Assembly (NCBI RefSeq): GCF_009755815.1
Contig: NZ_WRPK01000001.1
Location: 248,001 to 312,000 of the forward strand
Origin: Flavisphingomonas formosensis
GTDB lineage: Bacteria > Pseudomonadota > Alphaproteobacteria > Sphingomonadales > Sphingomonadaceae
Direction: 5' to 3'
Length of the DNA stretch: 64,000 nucleotides
Positions 21,642-32,968 of this stretch are shown here, piece after piece; positions within the stretch are counted from its first letter, which is position 1; every line of letters starts with the position of its first letter. The position numbers and the translations under genes are program-made. Below the pieces are notes generated by a model. It did not search any database, was not told where the DNA came from, and saw nothing but the letters and a program-made list of their open reading frames with translations.

Positions 21642-22462
21642 GAGCAGCTTTCCATCTTGCCGTTGCGGTTCTGGCGAATGAACTGCCCATCCGAAAATAT
21701 GTAATGGGCGACAAAGGGGAAGGACCCTTTGTAGATCACATCGAATGACTGTCCTTTGCGAATATTTGCGATCTCGCCGGTAGTCGATATCACCTTGCTT
21801 CCGTCTTCTTCTGAGCCTTCATTATCATGGTGCAGATAGATGGTCCCAAGATTCTTTGGGCCGCTCTCGTCAAGTTCGGTCAGAGTTGCCCAGGCGCAGG
21901 TATCCCCTGCGCTCGTGCCGCTACCTGCCGCGTAAAGCACCTTTCCATCGACGAACTTGTCGCTGACGTAAAAGTGATTGACCGCGCCATGCATGCCGGT
22001 CTGGACAAATTTCAGATCGGCTTTCTTGATCGAGAACGTATCGTTCCGTCTGGTCAAATAGTGAGCCGCAATCCGTCCTTCGGTCTGGGCTCCGAAATCG
22101 ACTGCTTCACCATCCGACAGCAAGACAGGGCCGAACTTGGTCTCCACAAGCATTGCCGGCATGTATCGGTATGTCGTCCCGCCGGGGTGATCCGTTATCG
22201 TCGCAGAACCGCTCTTCCCAAAGGCTGCACGGAAAGCTTCGGCCAACTCCGCCTGCGACCCCTTCGACCCCGCTTCATGGGTTGGCCGACCGGGCGTTGA
22301 ATGCGGGGAGAGGCTTGCCTCGGACGTGTTGACGTTTTCCGCCCCATCTCCACCCTGCTGGCATCCGCTTGCCGCGAACAGGACAAGCGCACCGAATGCG
22401 CCGCCCGTCAGCCCCCTGGGCTGCGGACGGAAGGATACGGATGTCGGCGCGGCGTAGACCAT
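21638..22462 (-). CDS. Hypothetical lipoprotein, lower G+C, inserted between pccB and mce
   Basis: The 274-residue product has an N-terminal hydrophobic stretch and lipobox LFAASGC (about 27-33), so it is probably lipid-anchored in the periplasm. A Ser/Thr/Gly-rich linker follows (NVNTSEASLSPHSTPGRP), then a folded part with KFGPVLLSDGEAVDFGAQTEGRIAAHYL and a C-terminal FVAHYIFSDGQFI. No family is recognised. ATG at 22462 is chosen over TTG 22468. The stop overlaps mce as ATGA. Like the exported gene after scpA, it is lower in G+C than the operon around it and also ends in a Cys-containing tail (KMESCS). Confidence 0.75.
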   Translation of the reverse strand: MVYAAPTSVSFRPQPRGLTGGAFGALVLFAASGCQQGGDGAENVNTSEASLSPHSTPGRPTHEAGSKGSQAELAEAFRAAFGKSGSATITDHPGGTTYRYMPAMLVETKFGPVLLSDGEAVDFGAQTEGRIAAHYLTRRNDTFSIKKADLKFVQTGMHGAVNHFYVSDKFVDGKVLYAAGSGTSAGDTCAWATLTELDESGPKNLGTIYLHHDNEGSEEDGSKVISTTGEIANIRKGQSFDVIYKGSFPFVAHYIFSDGQFIRQNRNGKMESCS

Positions 22463-22524
22463 GACCAATACCTAGGATTGCCGCGCAGCGTGGCGGCTTT
22501 GCCGAGGGAAAGAGGACGGTTTCG

Positions 22525-24057
22525 TCACAGCGGAATATTGTCGTGCTTCTTCCAGGGATTTTCGAGGCTCTTGTTGCGGAGCTTCCGGAGGCCGAGCGCG
22601 ATCCGCTTGCGGGTCGAGTGCGGCATGATCACCTCGTCGATGAAGCCCTTGCTCGCCGCGACGAACGGGTTGGCGAAGCGCTCCTCATATTCCTTGGTGC
22701 GCGCCGCGATCTTGTCGGCATCGCCGATATCCTTGCGGAAGATGATCTCCACCGCGCCCTTGGCGCCCATCACCGCGATCTCCGCGGTCGGCCAGGCATA
22801 GTTGAAGTCGCCGCGCAGATGCTTGGAGGACATGACGTCATAGGCGCCGCCATAAGCCTTGCGGGTGATCACGGTGATCTTCGGCACGGTCGCCTCGGCA
22901 TAGGCGAAGAGCAGCTTGGCGCCATGCTTGATGATGCCGTTATGCTCCTGCGCGGTGCCCGGCAGGAACCCCGGCACGTCGACGAAGGTGACGATCGGAA
23001 TGTCGAACGCGTCGCAGAAGCGCACGAAGCGGCCCGCCTTGCGCGCCGAGGAGATGTCGAGCACGCCGGCCAGCACCATCGGCTGGTTGGCGACGATGCC
23101 GACGGTGCGGCCCTCGATGCGGCCGAAACCGATGATGATGTTCGCCGCGTAGGAAGGCTGCACCTCGAAGAAATCGCCCTCGTCGACGACCTTCGTGATC
23201 AGCTCCTTCATGTCATAGGGCTTGTTCGCGCTGTCCGGGATCAGCGTGTCGAGGCTGTCCTCGATCCGGTCCCAGGGATCGTCGGTCGGACGGACCGGGA
23301 CATGCTCGCGGTTGGAGAGCGGCAGGAAATCGAAGAAGTCGCGGGTGGCGAGCAGCGCCTCGATGTCGTTCTCGAACGCATTGTCGGCAACGCCGGACTT
23401 GGCGGTGTGGCTGACCGCGCCGCCGAGCTGCTCCTGCGTCACCACCTCGTTGGTGACGGTCTTCACCACGTCCGGGCCGGTGACGAACATGTAGGACGAA
23501 TCCTTCACCATGAAGATGAAGTCGGTCATCGCCGGCGAATAGACCGCGCCGCCCGCGCAGGGGCCCATGATCAGGCTGATCTGCGGCACCACGCCGGAGG
23601 CGAGCACGTTGCGCTGGAACACCTCGGCATAGCCGCCGAGCGACGCCACGCCCTCCTGGATGCGGGCGCCGCCCGAATCGTTGAGGCCGATCACCGGCGC
23701 GCCGGTCTTCAGCGCCATGTCCATGATCTTGCAGATCTTCTGCGCGTGCCGCTCGGACAGGGAGCCGCCGAAAACGGTGAAATCCTGGCTGAACACATAG
23801 ACCAGGCGGCCATTGATCGTGCCCGATCCGGTGACGACGCCGTCGCCCGGGATCACCTGGTCCTGCATGCCGAAATCGACGCAGTTATGCTCGACATACA
23901 TGTCGAGCTCCTCGAAGCTGCCTTCGTCCAGCAGCACGTCGAGCCGCTCGCGTGCGGTGAGCCGGCCCTTCTTGTGCTGGGAGTCGATCCTGGCCTCGCC
24001 GCCGCCGAGCTTGGCCTGGGCGCGCTTGTCTTCCAGTTTCTGCAAAATCGAGAGCAT
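22525..24057 (-). CDS. pccB: Propionyl-CoA carboxylase beta subunit
   Basis: The 510-residue carboxyltransferase of the crotonase superfamily moves CO2 from biotin to propionyl-CoA. Visible landmarks are [57 protein letters not shown] (oxyanion glycine pair), [18 protein letters not shown], and the second oxyanion site [26 protein letters not shown]. The C-terminus has [19 protein letters not shown] 24057 ([14 protein letters not shown]) matches family starts. It is the first gene of the propionyl-CoA operon and divergent from the regulator gene. Confidence 0.97.
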   Translation of the reverse strand: MLSILQKLEDKRAQAKLGGGEARIDSQHKKGRLTARERLDVLLDEGSFEELDMYVEHNCVDFGMQDQVIPGDGVVTGSGTINGRLVYVFSQDFTVFGGSLSERHAQKICKIMDMALKTGAPVIGLNDSGGARIQEGVASLGGYAEVFQRNVLASGVVPQISLIMGPCAGGAVYSPAMTDFIFMVKDSSYMFVTGPDVVKTVTNEVVTQEQLGGAVSHTAKSGVADNAFENDIEALLATRDFFDFLPLSNREHVPVRPTDDPWDRIEDSLDTLIPDSANKPYDMKELITKVVDEGDFFEVQPSYAANIIIGFGRIEGRTVGIVANQPMVLAGVLDISSARKAGRFVRFCDAFDIPIVTFVDVPGFLPGTAQEHNGIIKHGAKLLFAYAEATVPKITVITRKAYGGAYDVMSSKHLRGDFNYAWPTAEIAVMGAKGAVEIIFRKDIGDADKIAARTKEYEERFANPFVAASKGFIDEVIMPHSTRKRIALGLRKLRNKSLENPWKKHDNIPL

Positions 24058-24133
24058 CCGCTCCACTTCCCTATTGTCGGCGCGGCCGTCCCCTGAGGGC
24101 CGCCAGACTCCCCCTTTCCAAGCTTTGGCCGAT

Positions 24134-24178
24134 TGTGCAAATGCGAATTTGCGAAGTTGCGAAGGCTGTCTTTGCAAA
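24134..24178. promoter_or_regulatory. Cluster of TTTGCAAA-like operator boxes
   Basis: Between pccB and the divergent regulator there are TGTGCAAA (24134-24141), AATGCGAA (24140-24147), TTTGCGAA (24148-24155), GTTGCGAA (24156-24163) and the perfect palindrome TTTGCAAA (24171-24178), ending 4 nt before the regulator's AGGAGG. The middle three repeat every 8 bp. As I recall, the Rhodobacter sphaeroides propionyl-CoA regulator PccR uses paired TTTGCAAA half-sites, so this is the probable operator for both transcripts. Confidence 0.7.
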
Positions 24179-24194
24179 TTATAGGAGGCCCGTC

Positions 24195-25622
24195 ATGGCC
24201 CGAACACCCCGCCATCGCCTGTTCGCCGGCGCGGAGTTGCGCGGGCTGCGGGCTCGTGCCGGCCTTGGCCAGGCCTCAATGGCGGAGCGCATCGGCCTCT
24301 CCGTCTCCTATCTGTCCCAACTCGAGAATGGCGATCGGCCGCTCACCGCCAAGGTGATCGAAGCGCTGAGCGCCGCCTTCCCGCTGGACTGGCGGCTGTT
24401 CGAGGCGAATGACGCCACGCAGCGCATCGCGGCGATCCGCGCGGCGGCGGCCGATCCGCTGTTCGCCGATCCGCCGATTCCACTCGAGACCCTCTATCGC
24501 GCGGTGGAGCAGCAGCCGGCGCTTGCCGATCGCTTCGTGCAGCTGCATGCCGCCTATCGGCGCAGCGAGGAGCGGCTGCAGATCGTCGACGACGCCATAT
24601 CCTCGGGTGTGCCCGGCGCGGACCGGCTGCCGTGGGAGGAGGTGCGCGACTGGTTTCACGACGAGGGCAATTATGTCGATGCGATCGATCGCGCGGCGGA
24701 GGTGCTGGCGGCGCGGCTCTGTGATGCGGACGGCCCGTCCGAGGCAATCCTTGCGGCGCATCTGCAGGAGGCGCACGGCATCACGGTGGCGCTGGCAGGC
24801 CATGAGGAGGCGCGCGCGCCCCTCCGCACCTTCGAACGCGCCGCGCGGCGGCTGGTGGTCGATCGCGCGCTGCCGCCGGAAAGCCGGCGCTTCCTGATCG
24901 CCCATCAGCTCATGGCGGTCGAAGTCGAGCCGGTGATCGCCGATCTCGCTACTCATGCACCGCTGCGCACGCCTGAGGCACGGCGGCTGCTTTCGGTCGG
25001 CCTCGCCAATCATGCGGCGGGGGCGTTGCTGATGCCTTATGAACGCTTCCGCGCGGCCGCGCGTGCGATGCGGCACGATATCGACCGGCTCTGCCAGCGT
25101 TTCGGCGTCAGCTTCGAGCAGGCCTGCCATCGGCTGTCCACGCTGCAGAGACCGGATTCGCGCGGCATCCCCTTCTTCTTCTGCCGGGTGGACATGGCGG
25201 GCAACATCACCAAGCGCCACTCGGCGACGCGGCTTCAGTTCGCCCGTTTCGGAGGCGCTTGCCCGCTGTGGATCGTGCACGAGGCGGTTGCCATCCCCGA
25301 CCGCATCCTCGTGCAACTGGCCGAAACGCCCGACGGAGTCCGCTACGTCTCGATGGCCAAGGGGCTAGTGAAGCCTTCCGGCAGCTATGCACGCAGCCCG
25401 CGCCGCTACGCCGTCGCGCTCGGCTGCGAGGCCGAGCACGCCGCCGAGTTCATCTACGCGGACGGGCTCGACGTCGCGAGCCGGGCGGCGGCGACGCCGA
25501 TTGGCATCTCCTGTCGGCTCTGCCCGCGGCCGGATTGCGAGCAGCGCGCCTTCCCGCCCGCCGACCGGCCGATCGCGATCGATCCCGACGTGCGGGACGT
25601 CGTGCCTTACAGGGTTCTGTGA
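24195..25622 (+). CDS. pccR: Short-chain fatty acyl-CoA regulator (PccR/ScfR type)
   Basis: The 475-residue regulator has an N-terminal XRE-type HTH (about 10-70, GAELRGLRARAGLGQASMAE then RIGLSVSYLSQLENGDRP). A central IrrE/ImmA-like region contains RRFLIAHQLMAVEVE, whose expected HEXXH zinc site has lost its metal ligands. The C-terminal domain of the ScfR family has SCRLCPRPDCEQRAFPP. The family senses propionyl- or acetyl-type CoA and controls propionate, glyoxylate or methylcitrate genes. The ATG at 24195 has AGGAGG 6 nt upstream. Divergence from pccB plus the TTTGCAAA boxes point to regulation of the propionyl-CoA operon and itself. Confidence 0.9.
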   Translation: MARTPRHRLFAGAELRGLRARAGLGQASMAERIGLSVSYLSQLENGDRPLTAKVIEALSAAFPLDWRLFEANDATQRIAAIRAAAADPLFADPPIPLETLYRAVEQQPALADRFVQLHAAYRRSEERLQIVDDAISSGVPGADRLPWEEVRDWFHDEGNYVDAIDRAAEVLAARLCDADGPSEAILAAHLQEAHGITVALAGHEEARAPLRTFERAARRLVVDRALPPESRRFLIAHQLMAVEVEPVIADLATHAPLRTPEARRLLSVGLANHAAGALLMPYERFRAAARAMRHDIDRLCQRFGVSFEQACHRLSTLQRPDSRGIPFFFCRVDMAGNITKRHSATRLQFARFGGACPLWIVHEAVAIPDRILVQLAETPDGVRYVSMAKGLVKPSGSYARSPRRYAVALGCEAEHAAEFIYADGLDVASRAAATPIGISCRLCPRPDCEQRAFPPADRPIAIDPDVRDVVPYRVL

Positions 25623-25842
25623 GGGCGGAAAGGCGCTCGCCACGATGCGATTTTCCCCTCCGGTGCCTGGCTGCGAGACACAGGCATTGCAGGTTCTGCC
25701 CTTCTTCGTCAGCCGGGCTCAGCGGGACGCTTCGCTGAGCCCGCCTTCCGTCGGGATTGACGTCAACAACCGCGATCAAATCGACGCATAAATCCGGCAG
25801 TCTCGCGGCGGGGGAGAGGCTTCTGGTCCTAGCGGCTCTCGA

Positions 25843-26451
25843 TCAACGGCCGCCGCGGCGCGGCGGTGGTGCGTTGTCGCCGCCGGATGGAGGCGCCGGC
25901 GTGGCGCGCGGAGCTGGCGCCGGCCGCATGCCGCCACGGTTGCCGCCCCAGTTGCGATACCAGCCCGAAGGCGGCTGCGGCCGACCGTTGCCGCCGCCCT
26001 GCCACTGGCCACCGCCCGGCCGCGGCTGCGGAGCGCCCGGCGGCGGCGGGCCACCATGGTCGCCGCCGTGATCGCCCCCATGATCGCCATGGCCGGGTCC
26101 GCCGGGTCCGCCCGGGCCGCCCTGCCATCCACCCGGCCGCCCTGGATTGCCTGGCCGTCCGGGCCCGCCCGGACGATTGCCGTGCCAATGATTCCAGTCA
26201 TTGTCGCGCATCCGCCGACGGTGGCCGCCGCGATCATATACCCAGTAGCCGTAGCCCGGATAATAATAGTCGTTATACCAGCCATAGCCGGGATAGCCGC
26301 CATAATAATCGTCATAATAGCCGCCGCCATATCCGACGCCGACCGAGCCATAGCCATAACCGCCGCCATAATCGTCATAGGCGCAGCCGCCGAGGGTAAG
26401 CGCAGCGGCGAGAGCGGTGCCGGTGACGGCAAATTTACGGGAAATGCGCAT
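25843..26451 (-). CDS. Low-complexity Gly/Tyr- and Gly/Pro-rich lipoprotein
   Basis: The 202-residue product has a signal peptide and lipobox LTLGGC (Cys about 21). Residues about 22-75 are a Gly/Tyr/Asp-rich tract (DDYGGGYGYG, GYGGGYYDDYYGGYPGYGWY). A basic YDRGGHRRRMRDNDW segment follows, then a Gly/Pro/Asp/His tract (PGGPGRPGNPGRP, GDHGGDHGGDHGG). Such proteins are surface or periplasmic and likely unstructured; the function is unknown. The start MRISRKFAVTG at 26451 is chosen for the classic n-region and a GGAAAG box. The 220-nt gap before it holds no other gene. Confidence 0.8.
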   Translation of the reverse strand: MRISRKFAVTGTALAAALTLGGCAYDDYGGGYGYGSVGVGYGGGYYDDYYGGYPGYGWYNDYYYPGYGYWVYDRGGHRRRMRDNDWNHWHGNRPGGPGRPGNPGRPGGWQGGPGGPGGPGHGDHGGDHGGDHGGPPPPGAPQPRPGGGQWQGGGNGRPQPPSGWYRNWGGNRGGMRPAPAPRATPAPPSGGDNAPPPRRGGR

Positions 26452-26745
26452 TTTCTTTCCAGTCCCGATAAGGGTCCATCGACCTGTCAGTGTGCATGAA
26501 ACGCTTGAATGAGGACTGAATTTCCCTGGGTGACGGGGCATCTTGCGGAAAAGTGGGCGCCGGATCTTCGCACGAACGATGCGGCCCTCACAAAGCTGGG
26601 GCGAGCAGCCTCGTGCCGCCGCAGCCAAGCCGGCTTTCGTAAGATCGCCTCGCAGCGTGACTGGCCGGTGCTACCCTTTCCCTTGCAGCAGCCCCTCGCT
26701 ATAGCGCGCGTGACTCTTGACATACGCAGCATAGGGGAAGCCCGC

Positions 26746-29430
<2,685 letters not shown>

Positions 29431-29445
29431 TCGGACCTGAGAGCC

Positions 29446-29472
29446 GGCGACGCTCCGGTTGGGAGCGTCGCC
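29446..29472 (+). terminator. Terminator hairpin after acnA
   Basis: Eleven-bp perfect stem GGCGACGCTCC / GGAGCGTCGCC with a 5-nt loop, 16 nt after the acnA stop and before the convergent beta-propeller gene. No T tract follows, so it may work as a weak or bidirectional terminator. Confidence 0.6.
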
Positions 29473-29528
29473 GCTCGCCATCGCTCCTGCCTCGCAGGGG
29501 CGATGGGGTCATAGCCGGTCTATCGATC

Positions 29529-30587
29529 TCATCCGCAGCGCGGGCCCTTCACCGTCGTCGCCGCTATCCGCGTGATCCGGCTCCCCCGTGCGGTCCCGAT
29601 CCACACTTCGCCTCCCACCGGCGCCGCGACCGTCGCGAAGGAGGCCGCCACCGGCCGGGCGCAGCGTACCCGAAAGGCCACCGGGTCGATCACCGCCACC
29701 GTGGAGGGCAGCGCGCAATCGCCCTTCGCCGACATATAGCAGTCGACGACATCCGAGACGGCGCCGCGATGTCCCGCCGCGAGGATCGTGCCGTCGCCGG
29801 CCCAGCGCAGATTGTCGGGCAGGAAATCGACATCCAACGTCCGCCGGCTCGTCCCGTCCGGCCCCAAGGTCAGCTCGACGATCTCGCGCTTCGGCCAGCT
29901 GCTGACATAGAGGCGGCGGCCGTCCGGCGTCGCGACGATGCCGTTGGGACCGGCCATCTCGCTGCCCGGCACCGGCCGCCAGCCGCGGGTCGGATGCCAG
30001 GACCAGACCGCGCCCACGGCATTCTCGGCATGATCCTCGAGATCGCTGCCCTGCCGATAGTCGGGCGTCAGCGTGACATAGAGCGTGCCGCCCGCGGTGA
30101 CGGCGACGCTGTTCTGCATCTGCTCCTTCGGGGCGCGGGTGCAGTCCTCCCAGCGGATATAAGGCGGCGAGGCTGGCGTGCGCCCCGGCAGGATGGTGAA
30201 GATCTCGATCGATTCCCGCTCGCCATGGTTGACCACGTAGAGCGTGCCGCCGCCGCGCGAGACCGGCCAGAAGGCGAGGCCGTGCGGCGCGAAGGCGGAA
30301 GGCTCGACCCCGCGCCCGCAGGCTGGCGTCTCATGCTCGCGCGGATCGCGGGAATCGGGATAGAGGCGCACGCTGCGCCCGGTGGCGGCGTCGACGGCGT
30401 AGAGCGCACCCGATCCTGAAGGCCCCGCCATGCTGCTCGCGATCACCCAGCGGCCACCCGGCAGCGGCGCCAGATCCTCGGCGTTGCGGATGGAGATGCC
30501 GGCCGGCGTCGGAGCCGGACGCGCGCCGATGGCGGTGCCGGCGGCGAGCAGCGCAAGCGCCGTGAGCGCGGCACGAAAACGGATCAT
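29529..30587 (-). CDS. Exported SMP-30/paraoxonase-like beta-propeller protein
   Basis: The 352-residue protein has a signal peptide (about 1-21, ALTALALLAAGTAIGA). It has repeated propeller-blade motifs: NAEDLAPLPGGRWVIASSMAG, FAPHGLAFWPVSRGGGTLYVVNHGERESIEIF, NSVAVTAGGTLYVT, GPNGIVATPDGRRLYVSSWP and LPDNLRWAGDGTILAAGH. The HGL, NSV and NGI positions are the places where paraoxonase/gluconolactonase propellers bind catalytic calcium. A lactonase or arylesterase activity is therefore possible but unproven. The start at 30587 follows a GAGAGGGA box. It converges on acnA. Confidence 0.8.
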   Translation of the reverse strand: MIRFRAALTALALLAAGTAIGARPAPTPAGISIRNAEDLAPLPGGRWVIASSMAGPSGSGALYAVDAATGRSVRLYPDSRDPREHETPACGRGVEPSAFAPHGLAFWPVSRGGGTLYVVNHGERESIEIFTILPGRTPASPPYIRWEDCTRAPKEQMQNSVAVTAGGTLYVTLTPDYRQGSDLEDHAENAVGAVWSWHPTRGWRPVPGSEMAGPNGIVATPDGRRLYVSSWPKREIVELTLGPDGTSRRTLDVDFLPDNLRWAGDGTILAAGHRGAVSDVVDCYMSAKGDCALPSTVAVIDPVAFRVRCARPVAASFATVAAPVGGEVWIGTARGSRITRIAATTVKGPRCG

Positions 30588-30632
30588 CTGTCCCTCTCCC
30601 CTGTTCGGTGGGGCGCACATCGCCTTATCCTT

Positions 30633-30728
30633 CGTCATCCCGGACTTGATCCGGGATCCATTCGCCGCAGCGGTGCCGATGAGATGCAACGCTGCGGCTA
30701 TTGGATCCTGACTCTCGTCAGGATGACG
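30633..30728. repeat. Long imperfect palindrome, dispersed-repeat type
   Basis: About 96 nt begin CGTCATCC and end GGATGACG. Inside are GGACTTGATCC-type hairpins (CCCGGACTTGATCCGGG at 30639-30655), a GCCGCAGCG...CGCTGCGGC pair and GGATCC copies. This arrangement matches REP-like elements scattered between genes in many Alphaproteobacteria. It lies between the beta-propeller gene and ygfZ, which are both on the minus strand. Confidence 0.65.
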
Positions 30729-30797
30729 GTCGGAAATGGTGCAACTGCCGAGATGCGCGCATTGCCCCTCCCTGTCCCGCAGGAAAGCTAGCCCGAA

Positions 30798-31520
30798 TCA
30801 GCCCGCGGTCAAAGCGTCGCTCAGCCAGGCGGGCAGGATGATGGCCGGATCGGTGGCGATCTCCTCGCTCCGCCGCCGTGCGACGGCGAGGCCGAGGTCG
30901 GTATACCAGATGCTTGCCGCCTCGCCCGGATCCTCGTCGGCGCGCAGCACCACCAGGCGGCGATTCACCTTCTGCCGCCAGTTCATCCGGGCGGTGTTCT
31001 CCTGGCCGACATAGCAGCCCTTGGCGAAGCTGACGCCATTGAGCTCGACCGCGTTCGCCTCCAGCCACAGCGTCTTGTCCGCGCCCAGCTCGGACACGCC
31101 CTCGGTGACGCCGAGCGACAGGCGATGCGCCCGCCAGCCCTCGGTCGGGGGGGCCGGCGGCGCGATCCAGCGGCGGCCGAGCGCGGGCAGGCGCGGATCG
31201 GAGACGCCCAGCTCGCCCTCCTTCGCCCAGTGCACGGCCAGGCTCTCGTCGCGCGCGATGGTGATCGCCCGGCGCAGCCGATAGAGGGTGAGCCGCCGGG
31301 CGAGCGCGTCGGCCTGTGTCGCCTCGCAATCGATGAGGATATCGGCGCCGTCGGCCCAGATCAGGAAATCGAACAGCGCCTTGCCCTGGGCGGTCAGCAG
31401 CCCCGCCCAGACCGGCAGGTCGCCGGCGACGTCGTTGGTGACGAGGCCCTGGAGGAAACCACGGACATCCTCGCCGGACAGACGGATCAGGGCGCGATCG
31501 GCAAGGGTGGTTCCGCTCAT
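30798..31520 (-). CDS. ygfZ: Folate-binding protein YgfZ/IBA57
   Basis: The 240-residue protein of the GcvT-like folate-binding family helps maturation of [4Fe-4S] enzymes such as aconitase and radical-SAM enzymes. LSGEDVRGFLQGLVTNDV at the N-terminus and KGCYVGQENTARM near residue 172 (signature K-G-C-Y-x-G-Q-E) are diagnostic. Start MSGTTLADRALIRL at 31520; the longer frame from 31619 adds unconserved residues. acnA nearby encodes one of its likely clients, though the genes are not in one operon. Confidence 0.93.
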   Translation of the reverse strand: MSGTTLADRALIRLSGEDVRGFLQGLVTNDVAGDLPVWAGLLTAQGKALFDFLIWADGADILIDCEATQADALARRLTLYRLRRAITIARDESLAVHWAKEGELGVSDPRLPALGRRWIAPPAPPTEGWRAHRLSLGVTEGVSELGADKTLWLEANAVELNGVSFAKGCYVGQENTARMNWRQKVNRRLVVLRADEDPGEAASIWYTDLGLAVARRRSEEIATDPAIILPAWLSDALTAG

Positions 31521-31633
31521 GAGGGGCAGATAGGGCGGGCCGCAGGGCCGAACAAGCCCGCCGGGCTCGCCATCGGCGTCCGCTTGCGGCATGGGACGGC
31601 CGGCGCCCTTTCTGGCCATCGATCGGAGTCGAC

Positions 31634-32962
31634 ATGACGCACAGCTATGACCTCCTGCTCCGCAACGGCACCGTCTGGACTCCCGGCGGGCCGGTTACCG
31701 CCGATGTCGGCGTTCGCGACGGCAGGATCGCGGAGATCGGCGTGCCCGGCGATGCCGGCGAGACGATCGATTGCACCGGCCTCACCGTCCTGCCCGGCGT
31801 GATCGACAGCCAGGTGCATTTCCGCGAGCCGGGCCTGGAGGCGAAGGAGGATCTCGAATCCGGCAGCCGCGCCGCCGTGCTGGGCGGCGTCACGGCGGTG
31901 TTCGAAATGCCGAACACCAAGCCCAATACCGACAGCGCCGACGCGCTGAACCATAAGCTGGTACGCGCGCGCGATCGGATGTGGTGCGATCATGCCTTCT
32001 ATGTCGGCGCCACCTCGGCCAATGCCGAGGCGCTGGCGGAGTTCGAGATGCTGCCCGGTGCTGCGGGCGTGAAGATCTTCATGGGCGCTTCGACCGGCGA
32101 CCTGCTCGTCTCGGAAGATGCCGAGCTGGAACGGGTGCTGCGCTCGGGCCGCCGGCGCGTGGCGATCCATGCCGAGGACGAGGCGCGCATGCAGGCGCGG
32201 CTGGCCGAGCGGATCGAAGGCGATCCCTCGTCCCACCCCGTGTGGCGCGACGACGAAAGTGCGATGCTGGCCACCCGGCGGATCATCGCGCTGGCCCGCA
32301 AGACCGGACGGCGCATCCACATCCTCCACGTGACCACGCCGGCCGAGCTCGAATATATTGCCGGGCACAAGGACATAGCGACCTGCGAGGTGACGCCGCA
32401 GCATCTGACCCTGGCGGGTGAGGATGCGTATCCGCGGCTCGGCAGCTACGCACAGATGAACCCGCCAATCCGCTCGGGCGCGCATCGCGACGGGTTGTGG
32501 CACTGGCTCAATCAGGGCGTGCCGGACGTGCTCGGATCGGATCATGCGCCGCACACGAAGGACGAGAAGGCCAAGCCCTATCCTGCCTCGCCGAGCGGCA
32601 TGCCCGGCGTGCAGACCCTCTTGCCGCTGATGCTGGATCATGTCGCCAAGGGACGGCTCAGCCTCCAGCGGCTGATCGAGCTCACCTCGGCCGGGCCGCA
32701 GCGTGTGTTCGACCTGGTCGGCAAGGGCCGCATCGCCGCAGGCTATGACGCCGATTTCACCATCGTCGACCTCAAGGCCGAATGGACGGTGGAGGAAAGC
32801 TGGCTGGCCTCGCGCTGTGGCTGGTCGCCTTTCACGGGCATGCGGCTCACCGGCAAGCCGGTCGGCACGATCATCCGCGGCCGGCGCGTGATGTGGGAAG
32901 CCCAGCTCGCCAACCAGGCCTCGGGCCGCCCGGTGCGGTTCGCGGCGACATACCAGCCTTAG
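31634..32962 (+). CDS. Dihydroorotase-like amidohydrolase with altered metal site
   Basis: The 442-residue amidohydrolase is close to class I dihydroorotases (PyrC), which close carbamoyl-aspartate to dihydroorotate. LPGVIDSQVHFREPGLEAKEDLESGSRAA, EMPNTKPNTDS, GVKIFMGASTGDLLV (carboxylated Lys region), IHILHVTT, and LGSDHAPHTKDEKAKPY match. In the first motif the usual HxH is QVH: Gln60 replaces a metal-binding His while His62 remains. This form is common in alphaproteobacterial paralogues, so whether it is the main pyrimidine enzyme or a second amidohydrolase is open. It is transcribed alone, convergent with eipA. Confidence 0.88.
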   Translation: MTHSYDLLLRNGTVWTPGGPVTADVGVRDGRIAEIGVPGDAGETIDCTGLTVLPGVIDSQVHFREPGLEAKEDLESGSRAAVLGGVTAVFEMPNTKPNTDSADALNHKLVRARDRMWCDHAFYVGATSANAEALAEFEMLPGAAGVKIFMGASTGDLLVSEDAELERVLRSGRRRVAIHAEDEARMQARLAERIEGDPSSHPVWRDDESAMLATRRIIALARKTGRRIHILHVTTPAELEYIAGHKDIATCEVTPQHLTLAGEDAYPRLGSYAQMNPPIRSGAHRDGLWHWLNQGVPDVLGSDHAPHTKDEKAKPYPASPSGMPGVQTLLPLMLDHVAKGRLSLQRLIELTSAGPQRVFDLVGKGRIAAGYDADFTIVDLKAEWTVEESWLASRCGWSPFTGMRLTGKPVGTIIRGRRVMWEAQLANQASGRPVRFAATYQP

Positions 32963-32968
32963 CGGCCG

